A DNA stretch of 64,000 nucleotides from Cryptomeria japonica (taxonomy: Eukaryota; Streptophyta; Pinopsida; Cupressales; Cupressaceae): assembly GCF_030272615.1 (NCBI RefSeq), contig NC_081407.1, positions 264,788,574 through 264,852,573 of the forward strand, given 5' to 3'. A program made the position numbers and the translations under genes. Shown here in pieces: positions 49,310 through 61,379 of the stretch. The notes under the pieces are model-generated. The model was not told the origin of the DNA and ran no database searches. It saw only the letters and a list, made by a program, of their open reading frames with translations. How positions within the stretch are numbered: position 1 is the stretch's first letter; each line of letters starts with the position of its first letter.

Positions 49310-51150
49310 TAATTTTGTATAAAGATCAGTTCTCACTGAATCACAGCTACTCACTTCGCAAACATAAACACTTATTTGATTTTGCAACAAAGAACTATAA
49401 TCTGAACTTCTATCACTTCTCACAGTAGTGAATATTCAATTGTATAATGCAAGGAATAACTATAATCCGATCACTGATAAAAGATCATCTTTAACTTTTT
49501 ACAACTATCCACTTCCCTAAATAGTTAATGATTAACCAGATCTTGCATTAAAGTACTATAATCCAATCTTTGAGCTTCTTCAAAGATTTAATGATCTGCA
49601 ACTACACATATCCCGAAAAGTTAGAATTTATTTATATCTTGCGAGGAAGAACTATAACCAATCTTTGAGTACAGATCAATTCCGAAAGCAGTACAACAAG
49701 CAACGCTTACTTATATCTTGCAAGGAAGTACTATAATCCAATCTTTGAGTTTCTTCAAAGTTAATGTTATTGACTCACAACAATTCAGTTCCACTTACCT
49801 GTATGTTGCAAGGATGTACTATGATTTCAATCTTTATCTTTCCAGAAATCAATATTTACTGAATCAGGCCTACTCACTTCCCAAGACAGTTAATGTTTAA
49901 TTAGATGCTACCAGGAATTAATCTAATCCAATCTTTCAGCTTCTACAGTGATCGCCTAATAGCAACTATTGATTACTCAGCTACCCACTTTCCAAATCAG
50001 TAAGATTTGTAATCAAATCTAGCGAGGAAGCACTAAATTCAATATTATGTACCTCAGTGTCATGAGTTATAAACAATTGCCATGAACAGACACCGCCTAT
50101 CAGTTGGTTCTCCAATATTCTAGTAACAGATATTCCCCAAATCCCCTATTTCTATTTTACTTTAGTTTTCAACATATTTCACAGAGCAGATCTGTTTGGT
50201 ATATAGTATTTAATCTTTCAACTTTCCCAGAGATCAATCTCTACAAATTCACAGCTACCTATTTCACAAACCACACTAATTTTCAACCCAATAAAACACC
50301 CAACCCATAAAAACCACAAGAAGTCAGATTTTTAAAGCCCTTCCTTAACATCCCAACCTCAGATACTTACTTCCCAAAACAGTAACTTCCAGATCTTTCC
50401 AAAATGCACTAGTATTCAATCTTTGAACATTTCCAAACATCAGTCTCTATTGGCTCACAACTACCAACTTCCCAAACGACATTACTGATCAATTTCATAG
50501 AAACCCCATCTCAAATAATAAAAAATCGAGACATTTTTAATATACATTGCATCTAATTTACATCCAGAAACGTGATATCGACACAAGTGGGACCTGATTT
50601 ATTCATAGATTGCCAATACAGATGACATAGAATTCATATATAAATTAATCTCAAACAAAATTTCAAACTCAAATCACAGTGAATATAATCAGAATGTACC
50701 AAATATACAGCAAATTGGCTAAAAAAAGAACACTATTTTTCAGACAAATAAAACACCCAACCCATATAATTAAAAAAGCCACATTGGTTTTTCAGCTTGC
50801 CGATCTATTACTCATCGAGTTGATCCCGGATTACCTTCCGAACCCCACTTACCCACTTGCAAAAATAGCCAAGTAAGTTTTAGATCTTTCCAAAACACAT
50901 TAGTATTCAATCTATGAACTTCTCCAAAGATCAATCTCTACTGACTCCCAACTACCCACTTCCCAAACTGAACTCCTCATCAAATTCGGCAAAACACCAT
51001 TCAGTAAAAGTTAGAACAGCCAGACATTTTTCTTATGAAATGCATCTCATATTATATCCACAAGCATGATGTCCACACATATAGGACCCAGCATATTCAC
51101 AGATTTCCAATTAAAAACATATGGAATTTAAATCTAAGATAATCTTGAAC
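49310..51150. repeat. Degenerate tandem array, about 100-120-bp unit
   Basis: Recurring blocks TTGCAAGGAAGTACTATAAT, CCAATCTTTGAGCTTCT, CAAAGATCAAT and CTACCCACTTCCCAAA appear about every 100-120 bp. They are visible at roughly 49,440, 49,540, 49,640, 49,720, 49,800, 49,900, 50,020, 50,390 and 50,900. The hairpin arms belong to the same family. Confidence 0.75.
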
Positions 51151-51203
51151 ACAAATTTGAACCCAGGCCACAGTTAAAATAATCGAAGTGTACTATACCT
51201 ACA

Positions 51204-51305
51204 GCAAATCTGATCCAAGTTTTATTTTGAGCCCAAGCTTAACAATCGAAAAATCTTTCACAAATCTAGCAGAATTTCAGATTTCAAACAGGAAATATAT
51301 ATGTA
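51204..51305 (-). promoter_or_regulatory. Putative LEA_2 core promoter and first non-coding exon
   Basis: The minus strand has CTACATATATATTTCC at about 51308-51293 as a TATA-like element. About 90 bp downstream is a candidate donor near 51203. Further upstream (about 51,470-51,455) the minus strand reads ACGCGTGTACACGG, close to the ACGCGTGT core of coupling element 3, which works with ABA-response elements. No ACGTG core was found nearby. Confidence 0.4.
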
Positions 51306-51844
51306 GAGAAGCTTCGCTTGGCATTGGATTGGGTTGTAATTAAGGCAATCGTAAGAAACGTTCCGCCAGTTGACAGGAAAGCAGTTTCTGTTACGCGCAT
51401 GTACGTTATTGAAAAGCAATCGACAACTGACCTCGCAGAGTACGAGTAAAATCCAAAACCGTGTACACGCGTTAGCAATTTATTGGAGAGATGCAGATTA
51501 AATGTTAAATATTTTTTATTACACATCTTGTGTCGTGCTCAAAGTCTGGTTTGTGGTTTGTGGTTTGTGCGGAGACAGAGAACATCTTTTTATTTTATTT
51601 TATTGTGTTATTAGTTCAAATGTTCAACCATTAATATTGTATAAATAGATATATATCCAAAATTGAATTTATTAGGTACATTACTTGAAGGTGTTATTAA
51701 TTCAAATATTTATAGCTCAACGGTTAAATATTACATAAATTGAAAATTGATTTTATAAGTCATATTATATAAAGATGTTATTAATTCAAATGTTTATAGT
51801 TCTAATTATATATATGATAGTGACATTTAAAAAAAATGTTATTA

Positions 51845-51915
51845 GTGTGTCCAAGGGGTTTTGTTCTATTGGTTAAAGCATTGATTTCTTATTATGGAGA
51901 TCAAAGTTTAAATCC
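51845..51915 (+). repeat. tRNA-like / SINE-head-like sequence
   Basis: TATTGGTTAAAGCATTG resembles a tRNA A box. AGTTTAAATCCC about 45 bp further on resembles a B box. The stems are too decayed for a functional tRNA. The following 250 bp include two copies of a 92-bp repeat. Confidence 0.35.
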
Positions 51916-51984
51916 CAAAGGGACATCTAATATGGAATTCAAAGTTGTGACTCTTAGTCTTTCACAGTTGGCTTCTAGTTGGTC

Positions 51985-52168
51985 TCTAATAAGTGGATTC
52001 TAATTTGTGACTCTTAGTCTTGGTCTTCCATAGGTTGATTCTAGTGTGGTTGCTCAAAATGAGCTAATGGTGGTTTCTAATAAGTGGATTCTAATTTGTG
52101 ACTCTTGGTCTTGGTCTTCCAAAGTTTGATTCTAGTGTGGTTGCTCGAAATGAGCTAGTATTAGTGTC
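51985..52168. repeat. 92-bp tandem duplication
   Basis: Copies start at 51985 and 52077 with CTAATAAGTGGATTCTAATT and run to GAGCTA(A/G)T. Confidence 0.92.
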
Positions 52169-52298
52169 ATGCAATGGTTTCAAGCAGATGCTCGTATGAG
52201 CAAAATATTTATAAACGATCTAGAATATATAAAAAAAATGTTATTAGTGTAAATATTTGTAATATAATAGTTATATTACATATAATTCAAATGATTAA

Positions 52299-52303
<5 letters not shown>

Positions 52304-52374
<71 letters not shown>
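52304..52374. repeat. (AC)n microsatellite, about 71 bp
   Basis: Uninterrupted AC dinucleotides, flanked by a short TATATA run. Confidence 0.98.
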
Positions 52375-52381
<7 letters not shown>

Positions 52382-52972
52382 GGAAAATTGAATTTACTAG
52401 TTAGAGTATGTAAAGATTTTATTAATTCAAGTTGTAGACGTCTAAAATTAATAAAATTAAATATTTAATTAATTTAGGCCTTTCTGCATAATTAATTATA
52501 ATCATGTTTATCTTTTTTCTTCTTAAAATTAATTAATTTCATCACTATAGTCCGATAATTATTTTGTCTATAAATTAATTATTCCCCATGCTTCTAAAGT
52601 CATCTCAGTCATTAATTCTTCTGAATTCCTCTTAATTAATTAATAACTTAAGTCATGTGATTCCTACAAATCACTGCTTCTAATCTTCACTTAGCCTAAT
52701 TAATTCTTCTATAATCATGTTTATCATTATCCCCCAATTTTATATTCCTCCACTCATTATCCCTCCTCATGTCACATCCTCCTAACTTTCCCACTTGCAC
52801 TCTAATCACTCATTAAGCCACCTAATCAATCCTCTTAATCACTTGCACGCCTCTAATCACCTTGATTAGGGATGGGTCAACTCTTTGTCACAAATGGCTT
52901 TCCCATCTCATCCTCCAACCTTAAATGCTACCCACTTTGATCTTTTCAAAGAAATTCAAATTCTTTGAATCT

Positions 52973-55690
52973 CCGACAATTGAAACTGGCAATCAAATCG
53001 TCGAGTTGAGGCAGTTCACCAGAGCAAAGGAGGAGATGTTGCCTAAAAGATGAACCCCCGGAGGGTAGAGCAGATGATGGAGGATTTCAAGAATGAGATT
53101 CAGAACACATTGGCTGGTTTGTGGACGAATCCAGAATCTGAGGATGAATATGAAGAAGCTGGAGAAGAGCTTGAGGCGGAAGAGGATGAAGGACCGAAAG
53201 ACAGAAGAGAAGAAATATTATTGAGAGTAGTGACACAAGCAAGTAAAATACATAAAGTGGAGATTCCAAACTTTTCCGGGACTTTGAATCCGGAGGATTT
53301 GATTGATTGGATTGGAGAATTGGAGGACTACTTTGAGTTTGAGGATTTTAAGGACCCGCAGAGGGTTAGGTTTGGACAAACTAAATTGAAAGACCATGTT
53401 GTCTTATGGTGGAAAGATTTGCAAAGAGACAAAGTGGAGAATGGTGAAATGAAGATCACCCGGTGGAGACAAATGGTAGTGGGATTGAAGGCTAAGTTCA
53501 TTCCGGGAGACTATGAGTTGGAGTTGTTCAAGAAGTTGCAGAACTTGAAGTAGAGAAACATGACTGTGAAAGAGTATATCAAGGAGTTCTACAAAGTAAT
53601 GATCAAATATGGACACAGAGAGATGGATAGAGAAAAGGTGGCAAGGTACATAAATGGACTTGCATTTAACATTCAAGATGAAATGAGTATGTTGAATATT
53701 TCCACAGCTGAGGAAGCTTACCAATATGCTTTGAAGGCCGGGGAGAAGGTGAGAAGAAGACAATAGAATAACCCTAGAGGGAAGGAGAGATTCAGGGGGC
53801 AAATGAGTACAGAGAAGCAGAGTTTTGAAGAAGAATCAAAACCTAAGTGGAATAAAGAACCAGATCAAAAAACATAGAGGAAAGGGAGTGGCAGAAGCAA
53901 TAGAGAATTTCCAGGAAGATGTTTCAAGTCTGGAGAAATCGGACATAGATTTTATGAATGTAAGCAGGGAATGGCAAGAAGTTGTGTGGCAAATGAGGAT
54001 CAAGAAGCTGAGGTTACTGGAATTGAATGTGCGTCGGAGCAAGGAGAATCTCTTATGTTCAGAAGAGTCATGACAGAGTAGAGAAGTGAAGATACCAAAC
54101 CTACTCAGAGAAGGAGTCTTTTATAGACTGTGTGCAAATGAGGTGGTAAGTGTTGCAAGGTTATTGTGGATAGTGGAAGTACTGATAATTTGGTATATGA
54201 GGAGATGGTAGTGAAGCTTGGATTGAAGAGGCTTAAGCACCCTTGTCCTTACAAGGTAAGTTGGTTACAAGATGATCAAAAGTTAGAAGTAAAAGAGAAG
54301 TGTTTCGTGAGTTTTAATAGTGGACCTTTTAGGGATGAGGTCTTGTGTGATGTTTTATCTATGAGTTCTTGTCATGTCTTGTTGGCAAGACCTTGGTAGT
54401 TTGATAGAGAATCTATCTATGACTGTAGAAGAAACCTTATCACTATTGAGAAGGATGGGCAAAGGTTCACATTGGCTTCTTTGAAGGAGAAAGAGAAAGG
54501 AGTGAGGAATCTGAGTCTTGAAAAGAGTTGAAATAAGGAGAAACCGATTGTTGAGGTTATACCGAAGGGTGACATAGAATTGCAGAAGGGTTCGATAGAT
54601 AAGTCTGATAGTAAGAAAAAACTAGATGGCGATAAGGTTATGGTGGCAGACCAGATGAAGTCTTGTGGCGGAAATAAATCAGAGTTACAGAAGAAAGGGA
54701 GCATCAGTTAGAGATAGTGTGTAGGTCTGAAGTAGGGTAAAAGAAATAAAGAGAGTTAGGAGTTAGAGAACCTAGTTGAGGTTCTGGAGGAGCTAAGAAA
54801 GAGGTTTGCAGATAAAGAAGATGTTTGGATCATAAATGAGCATGGAGTCTATATCTTGAGTCCTTTTCAATGTTCATGAGTTGCCTCTCATGGAACATCT
54901 CTTTCTACTTGGGGTGTCTGATGCAGGAGCATCCCCAGTCAATGAGCAATCTTGCATCAACCAAAAATATTTCCTTTCAGTTTTGTTCTATTCTAGCTCA
55001 ATATTTTAGTTTCTATGTTCTTCTGGTAGCTGGTTGCTTTTCGTTGCAGATCAGATTTTCAGTTTCCAAGCATGTTCTTGTGCTTAATTCCAGATTCTCG
55101 ATCCATTCGGATTCCTTTCCAGTGAGACATTGCTTCTGGTTTGACTGTTTTGGTTCCCAAAGCAGTTTTTGAGCTTAACGACTAATTGTTGATTTCTTCT
55201 CGTGCATAGCGATCTCTTGGCGTGTGGATCTATTTGGGGTCTTGCTCGATGATCCTGAGTCCTTGGCTAACCTTCCTATTGATCCGCGTTCCTTGGTTGT
55301 TCTTTTTCAAAGGAATTTCCTTTCATTCTTGGGATCGACCTATTTACACGTTTCATTTTCCTGTCTTGGTAAATATAATCTTTTGTGGCTGACCTGGATA
55401 TGTTCCGAAGGGTATAAATGTTGTTATATGAGATCCTTAGGAGGTAGTTAGAGGTTTATGAGTTCCTAGTTACAGGATTGATAATTCAGAGGTCTCACAG
55501 AGATTAGGATGGATTGTATTATGGCTTGTTAGCCTGCATGTAACCGATTGATTACTGGATGATCTATGATGGATATATGATGGTCCAGAAATATGATTCT
55601 ATTATTTTTCAATGTGTTGTTGTTGCTTCCGTTGTGTTACTCTTGCTGCATGATCTGGTCTATTCTCTTTGAGGGCCTACCCGATTATGG
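52973..55690 (+). mobile_element. Nested Gypsy fragment (gag-protease and 3' sequence) inside the LTR
   Basis: About 2.7 kb with no homology to the LTR it interrupts. Gag starts only ~75 bp from its left edge, so no 5' LTR is present. The last ~800 bp (54,880-55,690) are non-coding and may be 3' UTR or LTR sequence. About 20-25 bp of the target LTR seem to be missing. Confidence 0.75.
53050..54879 (+). pseudogene. Gypsy (chromovirus-like) Gag-protease pseudogene
   Basis: One + strand frame runs the whole length. The Gag domain is 53050-53766, with KVEIPNFSGTLNPEDLIDWI and YFEFEDFKDPQRVRFGQTKL. A zinc knuckle, CFKSGEIGHRFYEC, starts near 53,920; its second Cys is Ser. The aspartic protease starts VIVDSGSTDNLVYEE near 54,150 and ends near 54,399. 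A linker follows. No RT is present. Stops in that single frame are TAG at 53551, 53764, 53875, 54079, 54124, 54397, 54709, 54715, 54733 and 54757, and TGA at 54529 and about 54877. There is no TAA and I found no frameshift. Confidence 0.88.
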
Positions 55691-56365
55691 CTGCACTAGA
55701 ATTTTTAATTTATTTTCTCATTTAGCCTTCCCACACATCTCTTATTTTGAAAATTTTAAATCCTTCTCCCTTACCCCAAGGAATTTTATATTCCTTTTCT
55801 CTTCCCCATGTAACTTGTCAGGTGTGGAGACAAGAAATGCCTTTATGACATAGCTCTTGGTTCCCACACCTTGTCATCTCAATCCTCTCCCACTCTTTCT
55901 TTCAATCTTAACTCTTCATTCCAAATCAATCTTGGCCCTTCATTTGGACCTCCTCCAATCTATAAATTGGAGTCTCTTCTCCTCACAAATCATCCACTTC
56001 CATCATATTCTTATGTCGTCCATTTGATCCCATATCCACCTTTCATGCATTGTCTTGTTGTCCATTTGCAATCAAAATCCATCTATCACACCCTCATAAT
56101 AGCAAATTCATATCCCACCTAAGTCGTATCTATCTATCACTCAATCATCCAATCCAATCTTGTTGTGTAGTGGAGAGCAATCCACAATCTTTCATCCAAG
56201 GAGAAAATCAAGTGGAGAAACAAGGGCGCCTCTACTTCATCAAGCTCAATTAGAGGAAGAAATGAGAAATGAAGGTATAATGGTTTGTTTGTGTATTTGA
56301 ATGATTTTTTTTGTGTTTTGTTTGATTATACACTAGCCATTAGGCCCAATTTTTTTCCCTCTTCA

Positions 56366-56390
56366 TTCTGGCACGTCTAGTGGGACCCAC
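56366..56390 (+). promoter_or_regulatory. Putative primer-binding site of the second Tat-like element
   Basis: TTCTGGCACGTCTAGTGGGA follows the LTR end CTCTTCA directly. Its TGG start and GTGGGA pattern resemble Tat-lineage PBS regions. The priming tRNA is not assigned. Confidence 0.6.
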
Positions 56391-58970
56391 GTCCCTTTCT
56401 ACTAATCATTTTTGTGGGTTTTTAGCAATTTTCTCAAAGGTTTAGCAAATCAGCATTTGAGACTGCACTTCGATGTCTCTATATCTTTGTTTTGACAATT
56501 CTGCATCCTAAAATTGGCATCTTCGTCCAAATATATTTTTCTCACCTAATATTTTGTGCAAAAACTACAGATCAACATCTTTGCCTACAGATCAACGTTT
56601 CCGCATCTCTGTTTTGGCATCTCCGCAACTCCAAATCAGTGTCTCCATTAATTTTTTTTTCCCACCTAACTATTTTTTTTATTTTTTCATGAAAAATTGT
56701 GAATCGGTGTCTGTGTAGGTCTGAATTAGCATCTGCGTAGATGTTTGGCATCTACGCTTAGTAAAAAAATAGTTTTATAGTAAAACGGCATAACATTTTG
56801 CTTGGGTGTCAGATTTTTGAAATTCAAAATGCATTGGAAAGAGGATTCAAATATCTAAAATGGGTTGTCAATAGATTTTGTATATCATCCTTCAAAAATT
56901 AGTTTAACATGTTCAAATTGAACCCTTCTTTTTTAACTTTAAATGCACACAACTTTAGCATATAAAATCGTTTTTCATTAAACTTATCTTTGAAATTTCT
57001 TAGAAAACCATAATGAATCCAATTTTGTGATTAGAAAATCATAAGGAAACCTCATATTTATATATTTGGGTTGAGCATCTTGCCTTTGTAGCCTTTTTGT
57101 TGGTCCAAGATAAAAACTCAAACTACTAATCATCTTTTGCAAGACGTTTGTCGAAGGCTTTTGGTTTTCCACTAAAGTAGATTTATTTCATGCATTAGAT
57201 TAGAAAACATTTTATATGTGGGACTAAAAAGAACTATTATCTATCATGTTTTGTGCATTTTCACTTGTGTAGGGTGGACCCATTTTATATGTAGTTGAGG
57301 GCTATTCTTGATTGGGGATTTCATCACCCCACAAGGGTATCTCAATTTGGGACACATTGGGGATATCGACTCTCCTGACACGATCTCAAGCAATGTATTT
57401 TCGAGCCGCTATATAAAAACCTGGTCAATCGACTAGAGTGTTGAGTGAGTTCAACGTATGTGGAGGTCTTCTCTACACTGATAAGCTCAGTTAGAGTCTT
57501 AAGTGACTTGCTTCGCATATTCATTGTTGGACTAGACTCATCGCAAAATAACTAAGAACCCTATTGTAATAGCCAAAAACCTTACATTTCACGGTGCAAG
57601 GAGTGCAAATCATACCTTGAAGTAACCTATCATGTACCCACTCAAGATTAGACAAGAGTCCCTCTATTAAAAGATCTTTGGGGTAAGAGAATCTAGTATG
57701 CCCGAGAAGTGAGTGTCATGGAGTGGATCCAGTGCTACCAAAATCTCTATTTGTCTGCTTGTTTGAGGTATCACTATGTGTGAGAGGCCCCATTGAATGG
57801 TTTCCAATTTCTCTAAGCCTAAGTTGTATGTCTTTAAGGGTCTTAATTGTGCAAACTAGTGAAATTTTATTACATTGGGCTAATTTAGACCCTCCTCACT
57901 TTTATGTTTGTCATAAAGCATTGCCTTGGCCAACATGTATTCATTGCTTGATATCTCTTGCCAGGTCAAAAAAGTCCAAAAAATCCCAAATTTGACCGAA
58001 CATTTAACCAAACCCTTCAATTTCCACTTTGTCATTATCAAACCCCTATTCACCATCTTTGTTCGAGCTAAATTCCCAATCAATTTTCATCCATCCAAAC
58101 AATCATCAATTCCCAACTAATATCTCTAGTCAATCATCGATCTAGTCTTGGGTAACCTTCCCCTTCTTTTGCCTATCATCAATCTATTCTCCCATAATCA
58201 TTTTAATTCCATCCTGAAGGACTTTACACATCAACTTAATCAAATTTCCAATCCAAAATCCCAATCAATCAATTGTCAGTCCAAAATCCAAGGTCAACAC
58301 TTTGCAAAGTCTGATTTAGATCTTTAAGATGTGTTGCCTTGTGCTTGAGAAAGAATCTACCTCAAGTACTTTTCTCAATTAATCTCAATCATTTGGGTTG
58401 ATCCAAACCCTAATCCTTGTCTAATCTTTCTTACAAACTTAGCTTATCCTAAGTAGGGGAAGACTTAATCCAAATCAAATCCTAATCCAAAGATTTGAAT
58501 TTAGCCTAGCTTGGTTGTTACCTTGCTTTGTGGCCCACCTCATTAAGCCCTACACCTCATCTAAGTCCTAATCAAAGGATCAAGGTGTCATATAAATCCA
58601 AATCAATGTTTTCCTAATCCAAGGACCAATCCAATTCCATCAAATCAAACCCGATCCAATCAATCCTCAACCCAATCAGAACTTACTAAGTCCTTGTCCC
58701 CATCTGGCATCATCTCATAACCTTTCTTGACCAAGTCACACTCATCCAATTCCAACTTGTCACCCCATTCTTTCCATCTTGAGGATGCCTATGTATGGTC
58801 TTGACTCATGCTCACAAAAGCAAAAGATGGTTTCCCAAAGAGATGAACTTCTCAATCTAAATCCTCATCAAAGACCTCCGACCCAAATCCAAAATCCAAA
58901 CATCGGAGCTAGGTATGATCAAACGATCATGGAACTTCAAGTAGCACCCTAGCAATCATACCCATCTAGC
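56391..58970 (+). other. Leader of the second Tat-like element, decayed
   Basis: Includes imperfect repeats of CATCTCCGCA/CAGATCAACATCTTTGCC type at 56,480-56,760. A stretch at 57,300-57,960 looks protein-like in fragments but is broken by stops, and I cannot assign it. From 58,100 it becomes rich in CAAATCC and CCAATC. Confidence 0.5.
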
Positions 58971-58976
58971 TCATGC

Positions 58977-60267
58977 ATGCCTCAATACTATCCAACTTCC
59001 ACCTATTCATGTCCCCCACCCCAACTCGCTTACCAAGTTAATCCCATAACCTCCCATCCATCTACCATATCTTCAAATTTTCCACCTCAACACATTATAT
59101 CCAATCCCAGTCCATCTCATATCCATTATCCTTCCACTACCTTTGACAAGGGAAATCCATCTTATTCCCCATCCATGCCTTTATATTATCCCTCATCCAC
59201 ATACCCCTCTGGTCCAATATGTATACCTCCATCTTTCCCCCCATCCACATCCCAATCCCCATCTTTCCATAACACCTCCATCACATCCACTCACCATCCA
59301 AATCATTTGCCATATTTATCCAAGCCTTAATCCTAATCCCCCAATCCATAATCCCAATCTTCCATATAATTCTAAACCTTCACATAATCCTACTCCTCCA
59401 AAATCTATAGTATCCCCATCCTTGAAGGCTATGTTCCAAAAACTGGCCCAAGAATTAAGAGCAAAGGAGACAAAATCCCCACCTCAAAACAAAGTTGTCC
59501 AATCTTCCCAAGTCCTCCATCCAACTCCATCCCCTCCGAATCAAGACAACCCTCAATTCCCTAATCTTCACGATACCACCATCCCCCTGTCTACCCTTGT
59601 TGAAAAATCCATATCCTCCAACATCACACCATCCTTACAACCCCCAACATGTCAAGAGTCTGTTCTAAAGCATGCTAACACAGATTCCTCTCCATCTCAA
59701 TATCAAAGAATCCCTCCATCACACGATACCACTCCATCTCAAAATTCAAGTCTGCCCTCCAATCCATCTAATGATCCCCTTCCACCTCAAAATCCAACCA
59801 TCCCTTCCACTCCACCACATGATCCCATCCCAAGTCAAGATCAAAGTATTCTGCCATCTCCATGTCATGATACCAATCCATCTCATGATCCTAATATTCC
59901 TCCTAATCCCCCACATGATCCCAATCCTACACAAGATCCCATTACCCGTAGCCAAGCTATCCATGAATCCCATACCTATCAACTTGGCTCTTCCACCTTC
60001 ATCCACTCCAGTTTCCTCCAAGAGCTTAAAATCCCTTCTACATCCCATCCCCCTCAAAATGGACTCGCATCTTGTTTCCAAAATAATAAGTATCCCACTG
60101 GAAAAAGAAATTGTCAAAAATTTAATTATCAAAGCAAAGGGTCAGGCCTCCATGGACAAGGCATATTGGAACCCCTTCAAGTCAAAGAAAATACAAGTTC
60201 ATATGGTCTTGGCTACAAATCTCATGCTCAAGATGTTGGTATACCTTCCATCTCTTCTGAATCTTAA
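58977..60267 (+). pseudogene. Proline/serine-rich frame of the second Tat-like element with a G-patch-like end
   Basis: The frame from 58977 stops at 59330; another runs from about 59143 to TAA 60265-60267. Residues near 59,710-59,960 are imperfect ~12-residue repeats of the type PSHDPNIPPNPPHDP. Near 60,130-60,235 the sequence KGSGLHGQGILEPLQ followed by GLGYKSHAQD resembles the G-patch-like motif many plant Gypsy elements carry between protease and RT. No protease, RT, RNase H or integrase follows. Composition is strongly pyrimidine-rich (TCC, ATCC). I consider it a remnant of a Gag/linker region in a non-autonomous element. Confidence 0.5.
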
Positions 60268-60289
60268 ATCCCTCCATCTAAATCCAAAC

Positions 60290-61240
60290 ATATCCATCGC
60301 CCATCTTTTTTGGGTCCTTATGTCCTAAAGTCCATTCCTTCCTCATCAGCGTCCAGTTTGGGTCCTCATGTTCCAATGCTAAACCCTTCATCCCTTCCAT
60401 CCATCTTGGGTCCTTACATCCCTCCATCCACCACTCCATCACCTCAAATGATCCCTAAGTAAGATCAACAAAGGCACACATCCTTGAGTTCCTTCCAACA
60501 TTCCCCCTTCATCATCCCATCCATAAAATCTCTAAGTCATCCATCCTCATGCACCTACACCATTGCTATTGGAAGAAATTTGGATGCCAAATGTAAAATG
60601 CATAAAGCCAGAAATCCACAAAAATCCAAGGATCAACATGTCCTCTCAAACAAGCATGCTCAAGAAAAAAAAATGATCCAAAAGAAAGAAAAATCCAAAA
60701 GGCCACAAAGGCCCAAAAAGAAAAAATAAAAAACTATGTAGATTCCCAAGCTACTCATAGAAGAAGTGTATCTCAAACAAAAATCCAAATTGGCATCCAA
60801 ATTTGTTAATCCACAAGCTCCCTCCACTTATAATTCCTCCAGTCCTCCATTTAAAAATCCTCCATCTTCAAAATACATTTTGGGCCCTTACGTCTCAAAA
60901 TCCTCTATCTTAAGTCCATCATCCCCTTCATCTATTTTGGGTCCTCATGTCCCAAAATCCATATTTGATCCTCCATATACTTTAAAATCCTCTCCTCCAC
61001 AACTCCACCACCCTTCAAGGTGTGTGCCAATGTTGATCTTCCCAACATCCCCATCCATTTATCCACAAGTCTTCAAAAACCCCATCCATCATCCAACATC
61101 CATTTTCCATAACCCCATCTCTTTAATTCAATCTTTTGCATACATCCTTATCCCCCTTCATCTTCCATCCATTTCGTCTCCCCATCTATTTCTACCAACA
61201 TTTATGAACATACCTTCAGTTATCTTGGTTCAATGAAGCA
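60290..61240 (+). pseudogene. Decayed repeats encoding LGP(Y/H)VPKS-like units
   Basis: TTGGGTCCT(T/C)A(T/C)GTC recurs near 60,309, 60,358, 60,407, 60,882 and 60,938. It gives LGPYV or LGPHV followed by KS or PM in shifting frames. Between them (60,640-60,730) is a Lys-rich stretch. No domain recognised. Confidence 0.45.
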
Positions 61241-61379
61241 CATCTTTAAGGGATACTATCCATGAAACTAGATGCTTGAGTCCTCCCTCCATCTCCCTTT
61301 CATGCATCCACTACCTTTTACATCCCCTTATCCACCATCCTTATCCTAATTCGTATCCATCCAAACTGTTTCCAAAACA

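Larger units (their letters stand above)
47291..51203 (-). other. Probable 5'-UTR intron of the LEA_2 gene (about 3.9 kb)
   Basis: Acceptor at 47291 and a candidate donor (CTGTAG|GTATAG) near 51203 on the minus strand. Filled with degenerate repeats and a hairpin listed separately. From 47,420 to 48,810 I see no other feature. Inferred from splice signals and promoter position only. Confidence 0.45.
52433..56365 (+). repeat. 5' LTR of the second Tat-like element, split by a nested insertion
   Basis: Starts TGTAGACGTCTAAAATTAAT, matching the 3' LTR start TGTAGACATCTAAAATTAAT at 63218. Homology runs to CTTTGAATCTCC (about 52,972) and resumes at about 55,690. It then matches 63,800-64,000 through GGAGACAAGAAATGCCT and TTGGTTCCCACACCTTGTC. 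A TATA box, TCTATAAATTGG, is at 55,959-55,970. It ends CTCTTCA before the PBS. Without the insert the LTR would be about 1.2 kb. Confidence 0.88.

Noticed and set aside
59672-60328. 218-codon + strand frame and a 128-codon minus frame at 59,746-60,132
   Set aside because: Both overlap the proline-rich frame. The open frames result from the pyrimidine-rich repeats, which contain few stops.
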